DNA from: an uncultured SAR116 cluster alpha proteobacterium
GTDB lineage: Bacteria; Pseudomonadota; Alphaproteobacteria; Puniceispirillales; Marisalimonadaceae
Direction: 5' to 3'
NCBI GenBank assembly: GCA_902530325.1
Contig: CACAAB010000003.1
Location: forward strand, 1-64,000
Length of the DNA: 64,000 bases
The notes beneath the pieces were generated by a model that saw only the letters and a list, made by a program, of their open reading frames with translations, was not told the origin of the DNA and made no database searches. Both the position numbers and the translations under genes were made by a program. Below, piece after piece: positions 22,920 through 31,601 of the stretch. Within the stretch, counting starts at the first letter, position 1. Every line of letters starts with the position of its first letter.

Positions 22920-24038
22920 TTACAAATTTGACCAACAATGAGCCAATCTATCTAAATCTTTTGTAGTTATCAAGCTTTCTGAATGTAAAATAGCATCATT
23001 TGGAGGAAATGAGAATCTTATAGAGTTCAAAGCAAGATTGTCATATCCCATTGCACTAACAACATGACTTTTAGAAATTTTACCAGAACTACATGCAGAA
23101 CCAGAACTTACTGAAAAAGATTCTAAATCTAATTTCATTAATGCCAAATCTCCAGGTATTTTAGGTAAAGCTAATAACAATGTATTTGCAACTCTATTTG
23201 CTTTTTCTCCAAAAATTATGGTTTCAGGACTCAAATTTTTTATTTTTTTTTCAAAATAATCTCTTAGAAACTTGACTTTAGTAGAGGTATTTGTTTTTGA
23301 ACTAGTTATTAGTTTTGCAGCTTCACCAAAACCCTTAATTCCAAGAATGTTTTCTGTTCCAGCTCGCATTCCTTGCTCTTGCCCCCCTCCAAAAATTTGT
23401 GGGGTTAAATTTATTTTATTATTAGCAACCAAAGCACCTATTCCGGTTGGTGCACCTATTTTGTGACCTGATAGAGTTAGAAAATCTAACCCTGTATCTT
23501 CAAAATTTATTTTTATCTTACCAAGTGCTTGTGCGGCATCACAATGAACTAAACAATCATATTTTTTTGCAAGCTTTACTACATCTTTTATTGGTTGTAT
23601 CACACCCGTTTCATTATTAACCCACATTACTGAGACTAAAGTTTGTTTATTATTTTTAGTTAATTTTTTTAAATATGTTTCAAGATAATTCAAGTCGACA
23701 ACACCATTTTGATTTACGGGAAAAATGTGATCACTTTTAGATGATGATAATACAGCTAAATGTTCTATCGAACTAGTTACAATAGTTTTGAAATTATTAA
23801 AGAGTAAATTAATGGCTTCTGTTGCAGAACTCGTAAATATTAAATTATTCTTATTTGTATTTATTAAATTACTAATATTTGTTTTGGCAACATCTATGAT
23901 TTCTTTACCTTTTCTTCCATAATAGTGAACTGAAGAAGCATTAATTGGTCCTTCGTTCATACAATCTATTAAAGATTTTTTAACTTCCTTAAGGATTGGA
24001 ACAGTTGCATTGTAATCTAAATAAGTCGGTTTAATCAC
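22920..24038 (-). CDS. Cysteine desulfurase (NifS/IscS family)
   Basis: Pyridoxal-phosphate enzyme of 372 residues that takes sulfur from cysteine for Fe-S clusters and thio-cofactors. It has HCDAAQALGK, the PLP lysine in TLSGHKIGAPTG, a GGGQEQGMRAGTEN segment and the active cysteine in SSGSACSSGK. The compact length and these motifs place it in the IscS/NifS group rather than SufS. It follows cysE by 33 bp and precedes the ferredoxin gene. No sufBCD or iscU is in this window, so its scaffold is not visible here. Confidence 0.92.
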   Translation of the reverse strand: MIKPTYLDYNATVPILKEVKKSLIDCMNEGPINASSVHYYGRKGKEIIDVAKTNISNLINTNKNNLIFTSSATEAINLLFNNFKTIVTSSIEHLAVLSSSKSDHIFPVNQNGVVDLNYLETYLKKLTKNNKQTLVSVMWVNNETGVIQPIKDVVKLAKKYDCLVHCDAAQALGKIKINFEDTGLDFLTLSGHKIGAPTGIGALVANNKINLTPQIFGGGQEQGMRAGTENILGIKGFGEAAKLITSSKTNTSTKVKFLRDYFEKKIKNLSPETIIFGEKANRVANTLLLALPKIPGDLALMKLDLESFSVSSGSACSSGKISKSHVVSAMGYDNLALNSIRFSFPPNDAILHSESLITTKDLDRLAHCWSNL

Positions 24039-24071
24039 TGTTAAAATCTTTACATCAAAATACTGAAAAAT

Positions 24072-24773
24072 TTATTTTTTTGTTTTTTTGTCATTTTCTA
24101 AATTTTTAATCTTCTTTTCTAAACTTTCTACTTTTTTAATTAAATTAACCAAAGTTTTTTCTCTTGGATCAGAGTCCTCAGCTGAAATTCCATATGCTAT
24201 AAAAGGTTTTTTTTTAATTGATCTTGCGAACTCTCTTGCAGGAACTCCAGCCACAGTGACGTTTGGTGGAACATTTCTTGATACAACAGAATTAGCTCCA
24301 ATCCTAGCGTTATCACCAATTTTAATTGCACCTAATATTTGAGCGCCAGACCCAATAATTACATTATTTCCAATTGTTGGATGTCTTTTTTGATTTCTTT
24401 GGGAGTCACTTTCTACTGATGGCATAATACCACCAAGCGTTACACCTTGATAAATAGTAACATTCTGACCTATTTCGGCTGTTTCACCTATTACAATTCC
24501 TAAGCCATGATCCATGAAAAAATTACTTCCTATTTTAGCTGCGGGATGTATTTCAATACCAGTAAAGATCCTAGCAATGTGCATAATCATCCTAGCGAAG
24601 AATTTTAAATTATATCTCCAAAAAATATTTCCAATTTTATAGAAGCACATTACATGAAATGTAGGGTATAAAAAAACAACTCCAATTCTACTTCCAGCTG
24701 CTGGATCTCTGTCTATAATAGAATCAATTTCATTCAAAAAATTTTTTAAAATCATTACATTTTCCGTAAACAT
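24072..24773 (-). CDS. cysE: Serine O-acetyltransferase
   Basis: Serine acetyltransferase of 233 residues, making O-acetylserine for cysteine synthesis. It has the left-handed beta-helix hexapeptide region with HPAAKIGSNFFMDHGLG, IVIGETAEIG and TIYQGVTLGG, followed by IGNNVIIGSGAQILG. The short N-terminal helix domain matches the EpsC/plant-like type rather than the longer E. coli form. The lysine-rich C-terminal tail (KKVESLEKKIKNLENDK) looks coiled-coil and is unusual. It heads the cluster that ends with mnmA, so cysteine supply and sulfur use are together. Confidence 0.94.
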   Translation of the reverse strand: MFTENVMILKNFLNEIDSIIDRDPAAGSRIGVVFLYPTFHVMCFYKIGNIFWRYNLKFFARMIMHIARIFTGIEIHPAAKIGSNFFMDHGLGIVIGETAEIGQNVTIYQGVTLGGIMPSVESDSQRNQKRHPTIGNNVIIGSGAQILGAIKIGDNARIGANSVVSRNVPPNVTVAGVPAREFARSIKKKPFIAYGISAEDSDPREKTLVNLIKKVESLEKKIKNLENDKKTKK

Positions 24774-24970
24774 CGTTGTAGTACATTATAATCAAAAAAA
24801 AGTAATTTTAAATTATAAATCAGAAATTAACAAAAACACTAATTAATATTGACAGATTTATATTTAATTATTATCGGTGATTAACTAAGTTAAATGCCAG
24901 TGTCTTAAGAGTTTTATACGAACTTTAATTTATGATATAAAGAAATAAATTCATTTTCTGGAGAGAACAA

Positions 24971-25630
24971 ATGCCCGAGGTAATTCTAAATGGACCCCAC
25001 GGAAGAATAGAGTGTAGATACCATCCGGGATCATCCCCTGATAGTCCAATAGCCTTAATATTACATCCTGAGCCTAATCAAGGTGGAAGTATGAACAATA
25101 AAGTAGTTTATGGTATGTACCACGAATTCAGAAATAGGGGTTTTTCAGTTTTACGTTTTAATTTTAGAGGAGTTGGAAGAAGCGAAGGTGTTTATGAAGG
25201 AGGAGAAGGTGAACTAGCAGACGCCGCTGCAGTTTTAGATTGGATACAATCACAAAATCTTCATTCAAGATATACATTCATTGCTGGGTTTTCTTTTGGT
25301 TCTTGGGTAGGCATGCAGTTAATGATGAGAAGGCCAGAAATTGTAGGTTTTATTTCAGTATCACCTCCAGCTGATAAATTTGATTTTTCATTTCTAGCAC
25401 CTTGTCCAGCGTCAGGTCTTATTATACATGGTGAGGATAACAAAAGAGTTCCTAGTGAAGTTATCCAAAGAATTGTAGATAAAATATCTATTCAAAAAGG
25501 CATAAAAATTGAAGTTGAATATATAAAAGATGCTAATCATATGTTTTCACATCATGACCAAGAATTAATAGATTCAATAAAAAAATATCTTAATGTTGTT
25601 TTGGATGCCTCTGAATACAGTGAGCTTTAA
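24971..25630 (+). CDS. Alpha/beta hydrolase
   Basis: Cytosolic alpha/beta hydrolase of 219 residues. The oxyanion region is LILHPEPNQGG, the strand FRGVGRSEG is typical, the nucleophile serine is in AGFSFGSW, and the histidine is in DANHMFSHH. The family (COG2945-like) is small and common in alphaproteobacteria; the substrate is unknown. It is divergent from cysE across a 197-bp gap and is followed 25 bp later by tyrS, so the two may be one transcript. GGAGAG precedes the ATG. Confidence 0.88.
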   Translation: MPEVILNGPHGRIECRYHPGSSPDSPIALILHPEPNQGGSMNNKVVYGMYHEFRNRGFSVLRFNFRGVGRSEGVYEGGEGELADAAAVLDWIQSQNLHSRYTFIAGFSFGSWVGMQLMMRRPEIVGFISVSPPADKFDFSFLAPCPASGLIIHGEDNKRVPSEVIQRIVDKISIQKGIKIEVEYIKDANHMFSHHDQELIDSIKKYLNVVLDASEYSEL

Positions 25631-25655
25631 AAATAAATAATTATGAGATTTAAAA

Positions 25656-26897
25656 ATGAGTAAAATAAATAACTCTGAATTTATAAATATAATGATTGAA
25701 CGTGGTTTCGTTCATCAAATAACAGACAAAGACAATCTCGAAAAGGAGATGCGTTCTAATCCCCTAGTAGGTTATATTGGATTTGATTGTACTGCACCAT
25801 CTTTACATATTGGATCTTTAATTCAAATAATGATGTTACGTTGGTTTCAAAAAACAGGCAACAAGCCAATAGTATTAATGGGAGGTGGCACTACTAAGAT
25901 TGGAGATCCATCTGGAAAAGATAGTGCTAGGCCTTTGCTCTCAACAGAATTGATAAACACAAATAAAGAGAGCATCAAAAACAATTTTCAAAACTTCTTG
26001 AAATTCGGTGAAAATAATAATGATGCTATAATGGTAGATAATTCAGAATGGTTAGATAATCTAAATTATATATCATTCTTAAGAGATTATGGATCATTCT
26101 TCTCAATTAACAAACTAAATAACTTAGAAAGTGTAAAACTTAGACTCGAAAGAGAACAAAACCTGTCATTTTTAGAATTTAATTATTCATTATTGCAAGC
26201 TTTTGATTTTTTGCAACTTTCAAGAAATTATAACTGTAAAATTCAAATGGGTGGCTCAGATCAATGGGGAAATATCATAACCGGATTAGATTTAGTTAGA
26301 AAAGTTAGTTCCAAACAAACTTATGGATTAACTTCACCACTTTTGACAACGAGTTCTGGGGCTAAAATGGGTAAAACCGTTAACGGAGCTATTTGGTTAA
26401 ATAGTGATCAGTTATCTGATTGGGATTTTTGGCAATATTGGAGAAATGTAGAAGATTTAGATGTTATCAAATTTTTGAAATTGTTTACTGAAATTCCAAT
26501 GTCTGAGATAAAAAAATTTGAAAAATTAGAAGGTGCTGAAATTAACGAAGCTAAAATAACTTTAGCAAATGAAGTGACCGCATTATGTAGAAACTCTGAT
26601 ACTGTAGACAAAATTTCATCATCTGCTGCGAATTTATTCAATAAATTTGAAGTTGATGATACTTTGCCTAATGTAAAAATTCCTAAAAGTGAAATATCTA
26701 TTATCAACGCTTTGAAAGTTTTAAAATTTTTAAATACAAACGGGGAAGCTAGAAGGTTAATACGTGGAAATGGAGCTAAGGTCAACGACATTGTAATTAA
26801 TGATGAAAATTACATTTTATCTAACAAAGATTATGAAAATGGGAAAGCAAAAATATCATGCGGAAAGAAAAAACATGGACTTCTAATTTTAAACTAA
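25656..26897 (+). CDS. tyrS: Tyrosyl-tRNA synthetase
   Basis: Class I tyrosyl-tRNA synthetase of 413 residues, charging tRNA-Tyr. The HIGH motif appears as HIGS in TAPSLHIGSL, GGGTTKIGDPSGK follows, tyrosine recognition is in QMGGSDQWGNI, and KMSKS appears as KMGKT. A C-terminal S4 RNA-binding domain ends the protein (GEARRLIRGNGAKVND). Its stop overlaps the stop of the convergent AsmA-like gene by 4 bp. Confidence 0.96.
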   Translation: MSKINNSEFINIMIERGFVHQITDKDNLEKEMRSNPLVGYIGFDCTAPSLHIGSLIQIMMLRWFQKTGNKPIVLMGGGTTKIGDPSGKDSARPLLSTELINTNKESIKNNFQNFLKFGENNNDAIMVDNSEWLDNLNYISFLRDYGSFFSINKLNNLESVKLRLEREQNLSFLEFNYSLLQAFDFLQLSRNYNCKIQMGGSDQWGNIITGLDLVRKVSSKQTYGLTSPLLTTSSGAKMGKTVNGAIWLNSDQLSDWDFWQYWRNVEDLDVIKFLKLFTEIPMSEIKKFEKLEGAEINEAKITLANEVTALCRNSDTVDKISSSAANLFNKFEVDDTLPNVKIPKSEISIINALKVLKFLNTNGEARRLIRGNGAKVNDIVINDENYILSNKDYENGKAKISCGKKKHGLLILN

Positions 26898-29800
26898 TTA
26901 TTTAACTCATCCCTTAAAAAAAAGTTTTTATTATCAAGCCAATCTTCTGAAAACAAATCTCTCAAAATTCCTGGAGCAAATGACATTGTATTCAATTTTG
27001 TTTTTGGATTTTGAATTTGTCCTTCCATTTTAAATTGCCCCGCAAACAATCCTTCTTTTTTTAACCCAGTTAACAATTCACCAACAGCAGGTACAACACT
27101 TAATATTTTTGATATTAACTTAATTGGTGCAACTGAACCAGTCATATTAATTGATTGTTTTTTTAAGTTTAAACTACCTTTAGCAGATATTCCAAGAGAT
27201 TCACTTGATAGATAAAGTTTATCAAAATTAAAGATTTTGTTTTTAACCTTGATATTTACCTGCCCTTTGTCAAAAAAAACTCCCTCTCCAGAAATGATTG
27301 ATCCAATTCCTGAAAAACTTAATACTGATAGAGAATTTATTATTCCAGGTGCATTTATTAAACTAAATTTTTTCGATTTTATTTGCCCTTCATAATGATC
27401 GTATCCATCATTTAAAAAATTTATATTTATTTTCATGTCACCACTTTTTACATTTTGTGTGAAACCAAGAGCGCTTAGAAGCTTCCCTCCGTCAGAGGTG
27501 TCAAATATTAAATTTGGAAAGCTATTATATTGTTTTTGTAAATTAATTTTTGTTTCGGCTCCTCCTACCAGGCCTAAACCCTCTAATTTAGAAATTTTAT
27601 TATCTACGTGAATTTCAAATTTACCATTATCAAGTAAAGGCGCCCCACCCAATAACATTTTACCGTATGCTATTGACTTGAAAGTAGAACCATTTATTTG
27701 TCCTTTTAAATTCCCAGTTAAAGATATTTTAGAATTTAGTTTTATTAAATCTGCAGTTAAATCAAGAATTATATCTTTATTTTTTTTTAAATTTTTATTA
27801 AGGCTCGATAAGTCAATTTTTTTTCCTGTTGCTTGTATGATTAAATTTTTATTATCATTAAATATTCTTACTTCATGAATATTTAGGTTTGGTGTGTGTA
27901 AGTTTTCAAATAACACCTCATTTGTATTTTTATTATTAAACTCAACAAGATCTATTTTATAAATTTTATCACCAACATATAAATGTGTGTTTTTTAAAAA
28001 AGCTATTTTACCTTCAAAAAATGATATCTTAGACTTAATAGAAGATGAAATGTTTTTATTCTTTATTATATCTAAATAATTAATTTTCAAATATGAATTT
28101 GTAAGGTTTGAATCTAAATCTAATTCGAAATTTAAACTTTTAATATTTCCTGTTAAATTAACATCTAAATTAGTATCCCCAATTAATTCAATGTTAAGTT
28201 TTCTCTTTAAAAAACTTGAAAACTCTCTGTTGTTTTTAACTCTCAATGTACTTTTAATTGTTCTCATGCTACTTATAGTTGTATTACTTAATATGTACCT
28301 TAATTTATTATCTTTTATAAACTCTACTTTTGAAATTTTAAAATTACCTTTATTAATTTTAATGTTACTAAATGAGTATTCTAATTTGTTGTTTTTCAAG
28401 AAATCTGCCTTAGAAATTAAATAATATTTATCTTGAAACTTACCTTTTATTTTTGCTTGATTAAATTTATATCTAAAATTTTGATCCCCAATTAAAACAA
28501 AACCGTCTGAGGCATTAAAATTAGCATTTATAATTGGAGACTGAGTTTCTTGAGGATTAAGGCTAAATTTAAAATCACCTGAAATAGTACTAAGAATTTT
28601 TTTAAATATTTTATCATTGTATTCAAATTTAACATTATTAAATTTTGATGTTACATCAATCATATCTAAGACAAATTCTTTTTCTAAGGAAAAATTTAGA
28701 TTTACTCTGATATTATTTAAACTCCCTCCTTCAAAATAGTTAAAAAATTTAATAAAGTTTAACTTCAACAAAATATCAGAGGAGACCCCAATCTTTTTGA
28801 GATAAGTTTTAGTATCTTCAACAAATAATTTTTTAATCAAAAAATTAGATGTGCCTCTTTGAGATATAAAATCAAATTCGCCACTAGCAGTCATATGATC
28901 ACCTAAAAGAAGGTTCTCAAACTTTAACAAGTTATTTTTCTTTTCCCACGAAATTTCACCAGTAAATTTTGTTTCATAAATTTTATTATCTTCTTTATTT
29001 TTTGTAATTAACAATGACTCATCCGATACAAAATTAATACTTTGGATATCAAAAACTTTTGTAGTTTTTATAAGAAAACTTCCATTTAAGTAACTAGTTC
29101 CAACAATTTTAAATGGATATAAATTTTTATCCTTCCAATTATTCAGTATTAAGTTCGGTTCAAAGTTTTTTATTACTCCACTAAAAATGTTTGCTCTTTC
29201 AGTTAATGTTGCATTGAGTGAAAATGAAGTATTTTCCTCTTGGTAACATTTCATTTCTAGAGATCTAGATTTTCTGATAATTTCTGACAATACAGCATCT
29301 TCACATTTTATTTCTAAAAGTCGATCTTTGAAAATTTCTCTTTTGTCTTTTAATAAAAGATTTATATTTCCTATTATAACTTTACTTTGTAGTAATTTTT
29401 TTTGAGAAGCTTGAGTTTTAAGATTTTCTTGATTAATTAATGACAATACTTTAACCAAAGGACCAGGTGTAAATTTATCCTTTTCTATTTTTGCATTTAG
29501 TGTGAGATCACGAAAGTTTAGGTAACTAAACTGTATTTCATTTTCATTTAAAAATAAATTTTTCAAAAGTTTATGATAAGAAAATCCTAACTCTATTTGT
29601 TTAATACTTGACTTTTTTTCTTGTTTTAAAGAGTAGACATTTATATTTTTTAACTTAACTTTAGCAATGTTTGGCCAATCAGGTTTCAAAAACCTAATTG
29701 TTTCAATTTTTACACTTATATTTTCATCATTAATTTTTCTTGCGATGAAATTTTCAAACTTTTGATTCAATAAAGTTTTTAAATTAAAGGACTCCAAAAT

Positions 29801-29899
29801 GTAATTTTGTGATCTTTCTGGATATAGAAATAATATTGAGGTTGATCCAACTATAAATGCAACCAATATAAAAAATGATATTAAAATCTTATTTCTCAT
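26894..29899 (-). CDS. AsmA-like/DUF3971 envelope protein
   Basis: Large envelope protein of about 1001 residues. I chose the ATG at 29899 (MRNKILISFF) because a membrane anchor follows at once; the longer reading to 29992 would put 31 odd residues before it. After one N-terminal transmembrane helix the rest is repetitive beta-strand sequence of the AsmA/TamB (DUF3971) type, ending with the AsmA_C-like block (GLSAKGSLNLKKQSINMTGSVAP). Such proteins bridge the inner and outer membranes and are linked to phospholipid or lipopolysaccharide transport. It is a single gene with convergent tyrS below and divergent bcp above. Confidence 0.82.
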   Translation of the reverse strand: MRNKILISFFILVAFIVGSTSILFLYPERSQNYILESFNLKTLLNQKFENFIARKINDENISVKIETIRFLKPDWPNIAKVKLKNINVYSLKQEKKSSIKQIELGFSYHKLLKNLFLNENEIQFSYLNFRDLTLNAKIEKDKFTPGPLVKVLSLINQENLKTQASQKKLLQSKVIIGNINLLLKDKREIFKDRLLEIKCEDAVLSEIIRKSRSLEMKCYQEENTSFSLNATLTERANIFSGVIKNFEPNLILNNWKDKNLYPFKIVGTSYLNGSFLIKTTKVFDIQSINFVSDESLLITKNKEDNKIYETKFTGEISWEKKNNLLKFENLLLGDHMTASGEFDFISQRGTSNFLIKKLFVEDTKTYLKKIGVSSDILLKLNFIKFFNYFEGGSLNNIRVNLNFSLEKEFVLDMIDVTSKFNNVKFEYNDKIFKKILSTISGDFKFSLNPQETQSPIINANFNASDGFVLIGDQNFRYKFNQAKIKGKFQDKYYLISKADFLKNNKLEYSFSNIKINKGNFKISKVEFIKDNKLRYILSNTTISSMRTIKSTLRVKNNREFSSFLKRKLNIELIGDTNLDVNLTGNIKSLNFELDLDSNLTNSYLKINYLDIIKNKNISSSIKSKISFFEGKIAFLKNTHLYVGDKIYKIDLVEFNNKNTNEVLFENLHTPNLNIHEVRIFNDNKNLIIQATGKKIDLSSLNKNLKKNKDIILDLTADLIKLNSKISLTGNLKGQINGSTFKSIAYGKMLLGGAPLLDNGKFEIHVDNKISKLEGLGLVGGAETKINLQKQYNSFPNLIFDTSDGGKLLSALGFTQNVKSGDMKININFLNDGYDHYEGQIKSKKFSLINAPGIINSLSVLSFSGIGSIISGEGVFFDKGQVNIKVKNKIFNFDKLYLSSESLGISAKGSLNLKKQSINMTGSVAPIKLISKILSVVPAVGELLTGLKKEGLFAGQFKMEGQIQNPKTKLNTMSFAPGILRDLFSEDWLDNKNFFLRDELNN

Positions 29900-30006
29900 T
29901 TTTTCAATTTTCCTATATCTATTATAATTAAATGATAGTTGATATATTTTTATGATGTAATATAACTTAATAACATAATTAATTCTAATCATATGAGATA
30001 TTATTC

Positions 30007-30471
30007 ATGTTAAAAATAAATGATAAATTACCTGAATTTGAAATATTAACTGACAAAAGTGAATTCAAAATTTCAAATCACGTTGGAAAGAACATAGTAA
30101 TTTTCTTTTTTCCTAGAGCTGATACCTCTGGTTGTACAGCAGAGTCAATTGCATTTACGAAACTACAAAGAGAATTTGATAAATTAAATTGCATTGTAAT
30201 TGGAATTTCAAAAGATAACCCCAAAAAACAAGCTAAGTTTAGAGAAAAGTATAACCTTACATGTGAACTTGGCGCTGATTTTGAAAACAATGTATGTGAA
30301 CAGTTTGGTGTTTGGGTCGAAAAATCTATGTATGGCAGAAAATATATGGGGATTCAAAGATCCACATTTTTATCCAATCGAAATAAAATTATAACAAACG
30401 TATGGGAAAAAGTTAAAGTCCCTGGTCATGCCGAAGAAGTATTAGATGCAGTTAAGAAAATTAATTTGTAG
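30007..30471 (+). CDS. bcp: Peroxiredoxin, Bcp/PrxQ type
   Basis: Thiol peroxidase of 154 residues that reduces hydroperoxides. The peroxidatic cysteine is C43 in FPRADTSGCTAES. The resolving cysteine found five residues later in the E. coli protein is not there (the position is isoleucine); other cysteines occur further on (NCIVIG, LTCELG, NVCEQ), so the mechanism may be 1-Cys or use a distant cysteine. The gene is divergent from the AsmA-like gene. Confidence 0.9.
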   Translation: MLKINDKLPEFEILTDKSEFKISNHVGKNIVIFFFPRADTSGCTAESIAFTKLQREFDKLNCIVIGISKDNPKKQAKFREKYNLTCELGADFENNVCEQFGVWVEKSMYGRKYMGIQRSTFLSNRNKIITNVWEKVKVPGHAEEVLDAVKKINL

Positions 30472-30476
30472 CTTTC

Positions 30477-31583
30477 CTACCTTTTCATACCCACTTTAAG
30501 TGCTAGAGCAGATTCAATAAATACATCTATATCACCATCAAGGACAGATTGTGTGTTACCTACTTCTACATTGGTACGAAGATCTTTCACCATTTGATAG
30601 GGATGAAGTACGTAAGATCGAATTTGACTTCCCCAGCCTATTTCACCTTTATCAACTTCTTTTTGACTGTTAGTTTCCTCTCTTTTTTTTAATTCTATTT
30701 CATATAATTTTGCTTTAAGCATAGATAATGCCTGTGCTTTGTTTCTGTGCTGTGATCTATCATTTTGACATTGAACAACTGTATTCGTGGGTAAATGTGT
30801 TATCCTAATAGCTGAGTCTGTTTTATTAACGTGCTGACCACCCGCTCCAGATGCTCTATAGGTATCAATTCTTAGATCTTTATCGTCTATTTCAACATCT
30901 ATATCATTATTAATTTCAGGATAAACCCATATTGATGCAAAACTAGTATGTCTTCTTGAAGATGAATCGAACGGAGAAATTCGAACTAATCTATGTACTC
31001 CAGATTCTGTTTTCCCCCACCCATAAGCATTAAATCCCTCTACTAACAATGTACAAGACTTAATACCTGCTTCATCTCCTGAGCTTTCTTCTATAGATGA
31101 CACTAGGAAACCTCTTTTTTCAGACCATCTTGAATACATCCTTTGTAACATTAATGCCCAATCTTGAGCTTCTGTACCTCCTGCGCCAGCATGTATTTCA
31201 ATATAACAATTATTTGAATCAGCTTCCCCAGACAATAAACTTTCTAATTGAAGTTTATTACATATTTTTGACAAATTTTCTATTTGCTCAATAGTTTCTT
31301 CAATCAGCATATAATCTTTTTCTTCTTCTGCTAATTGAATTAGTTCAAATAAATTATCTTTTTCAATTTGTATGGATTTAATTTGATCAATAATTTTTTC
31401 AAGTTGTTTCTTTTCTTTCATGATTGACTGGGCTCTTATTGTGTCATCCCAAAAATTTTGTGTTTCAACTAGCTTGTTAAATTCATTGACACGATTTAGA
31501 GAATTCTCCCAATTAAAATGTTTCTTTAAAATGTTAATTGCATAATCTATATCATTAAATTTTGTTTGAATTTCAGCTTGCAT
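30477..31583 (-). CDS. prfB: Peptide chain release factor 2
   Basis: Release factor 2, 368 residues, ending translation at UAA and UGA. The stop-codon reading tripeptide SPF is in VRISPFDSSSRR, and the GGQ motif is in GAGGQHVNKTD. The frame is continuous from the ATG, so there is no programmed +1 frameshift of the E. coli type. It is 18 bp after the mrcA gene end on the same strand, in the conserved amiC-mrcA-prfB order. Confidence 0.96.
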   Translation of the reverse strand: MQAEIQTKFNDIDYAINILKKHFNWENSLNRVNEFNKLVETQNFWDDTIRAQSIMKEKKQLEKIIDQIKSIQIEKDNLFELIQLAEEEKDYMLIEETIEQIENLSKICNKLQLESLLSGEADSNNCYIEIHAGAGGTEAQDWALMLQRMYSRWSEKRGFLVSSIEESSGDEAGIKSCTLLVEGFNAYGWGKTESGVHRLVRISPFDSSSRRHTSFASIWVYPEINNDIDVEIDDKDLRIDTYRASGAGGQHVNKTDSAIRITHLPTNTVVQCQNDRSQHRNKAQALSMLKAKLYEIELKKREETNSQKEVDKGEIGWGSQIRSYVLHPYQMVKDLRTNVEVGNTQSVLDGDIDVFIESALALKVGMKR

Positions 31584-31601
31584 AATTAATAACCAAAGTA
31601 T

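Noticed and set aside
30477-31583. Programmed +1 frameshift in prfB
   Set aside because: The reading frame is continuous from a normal start to the end, with no internal stop near codon 25.
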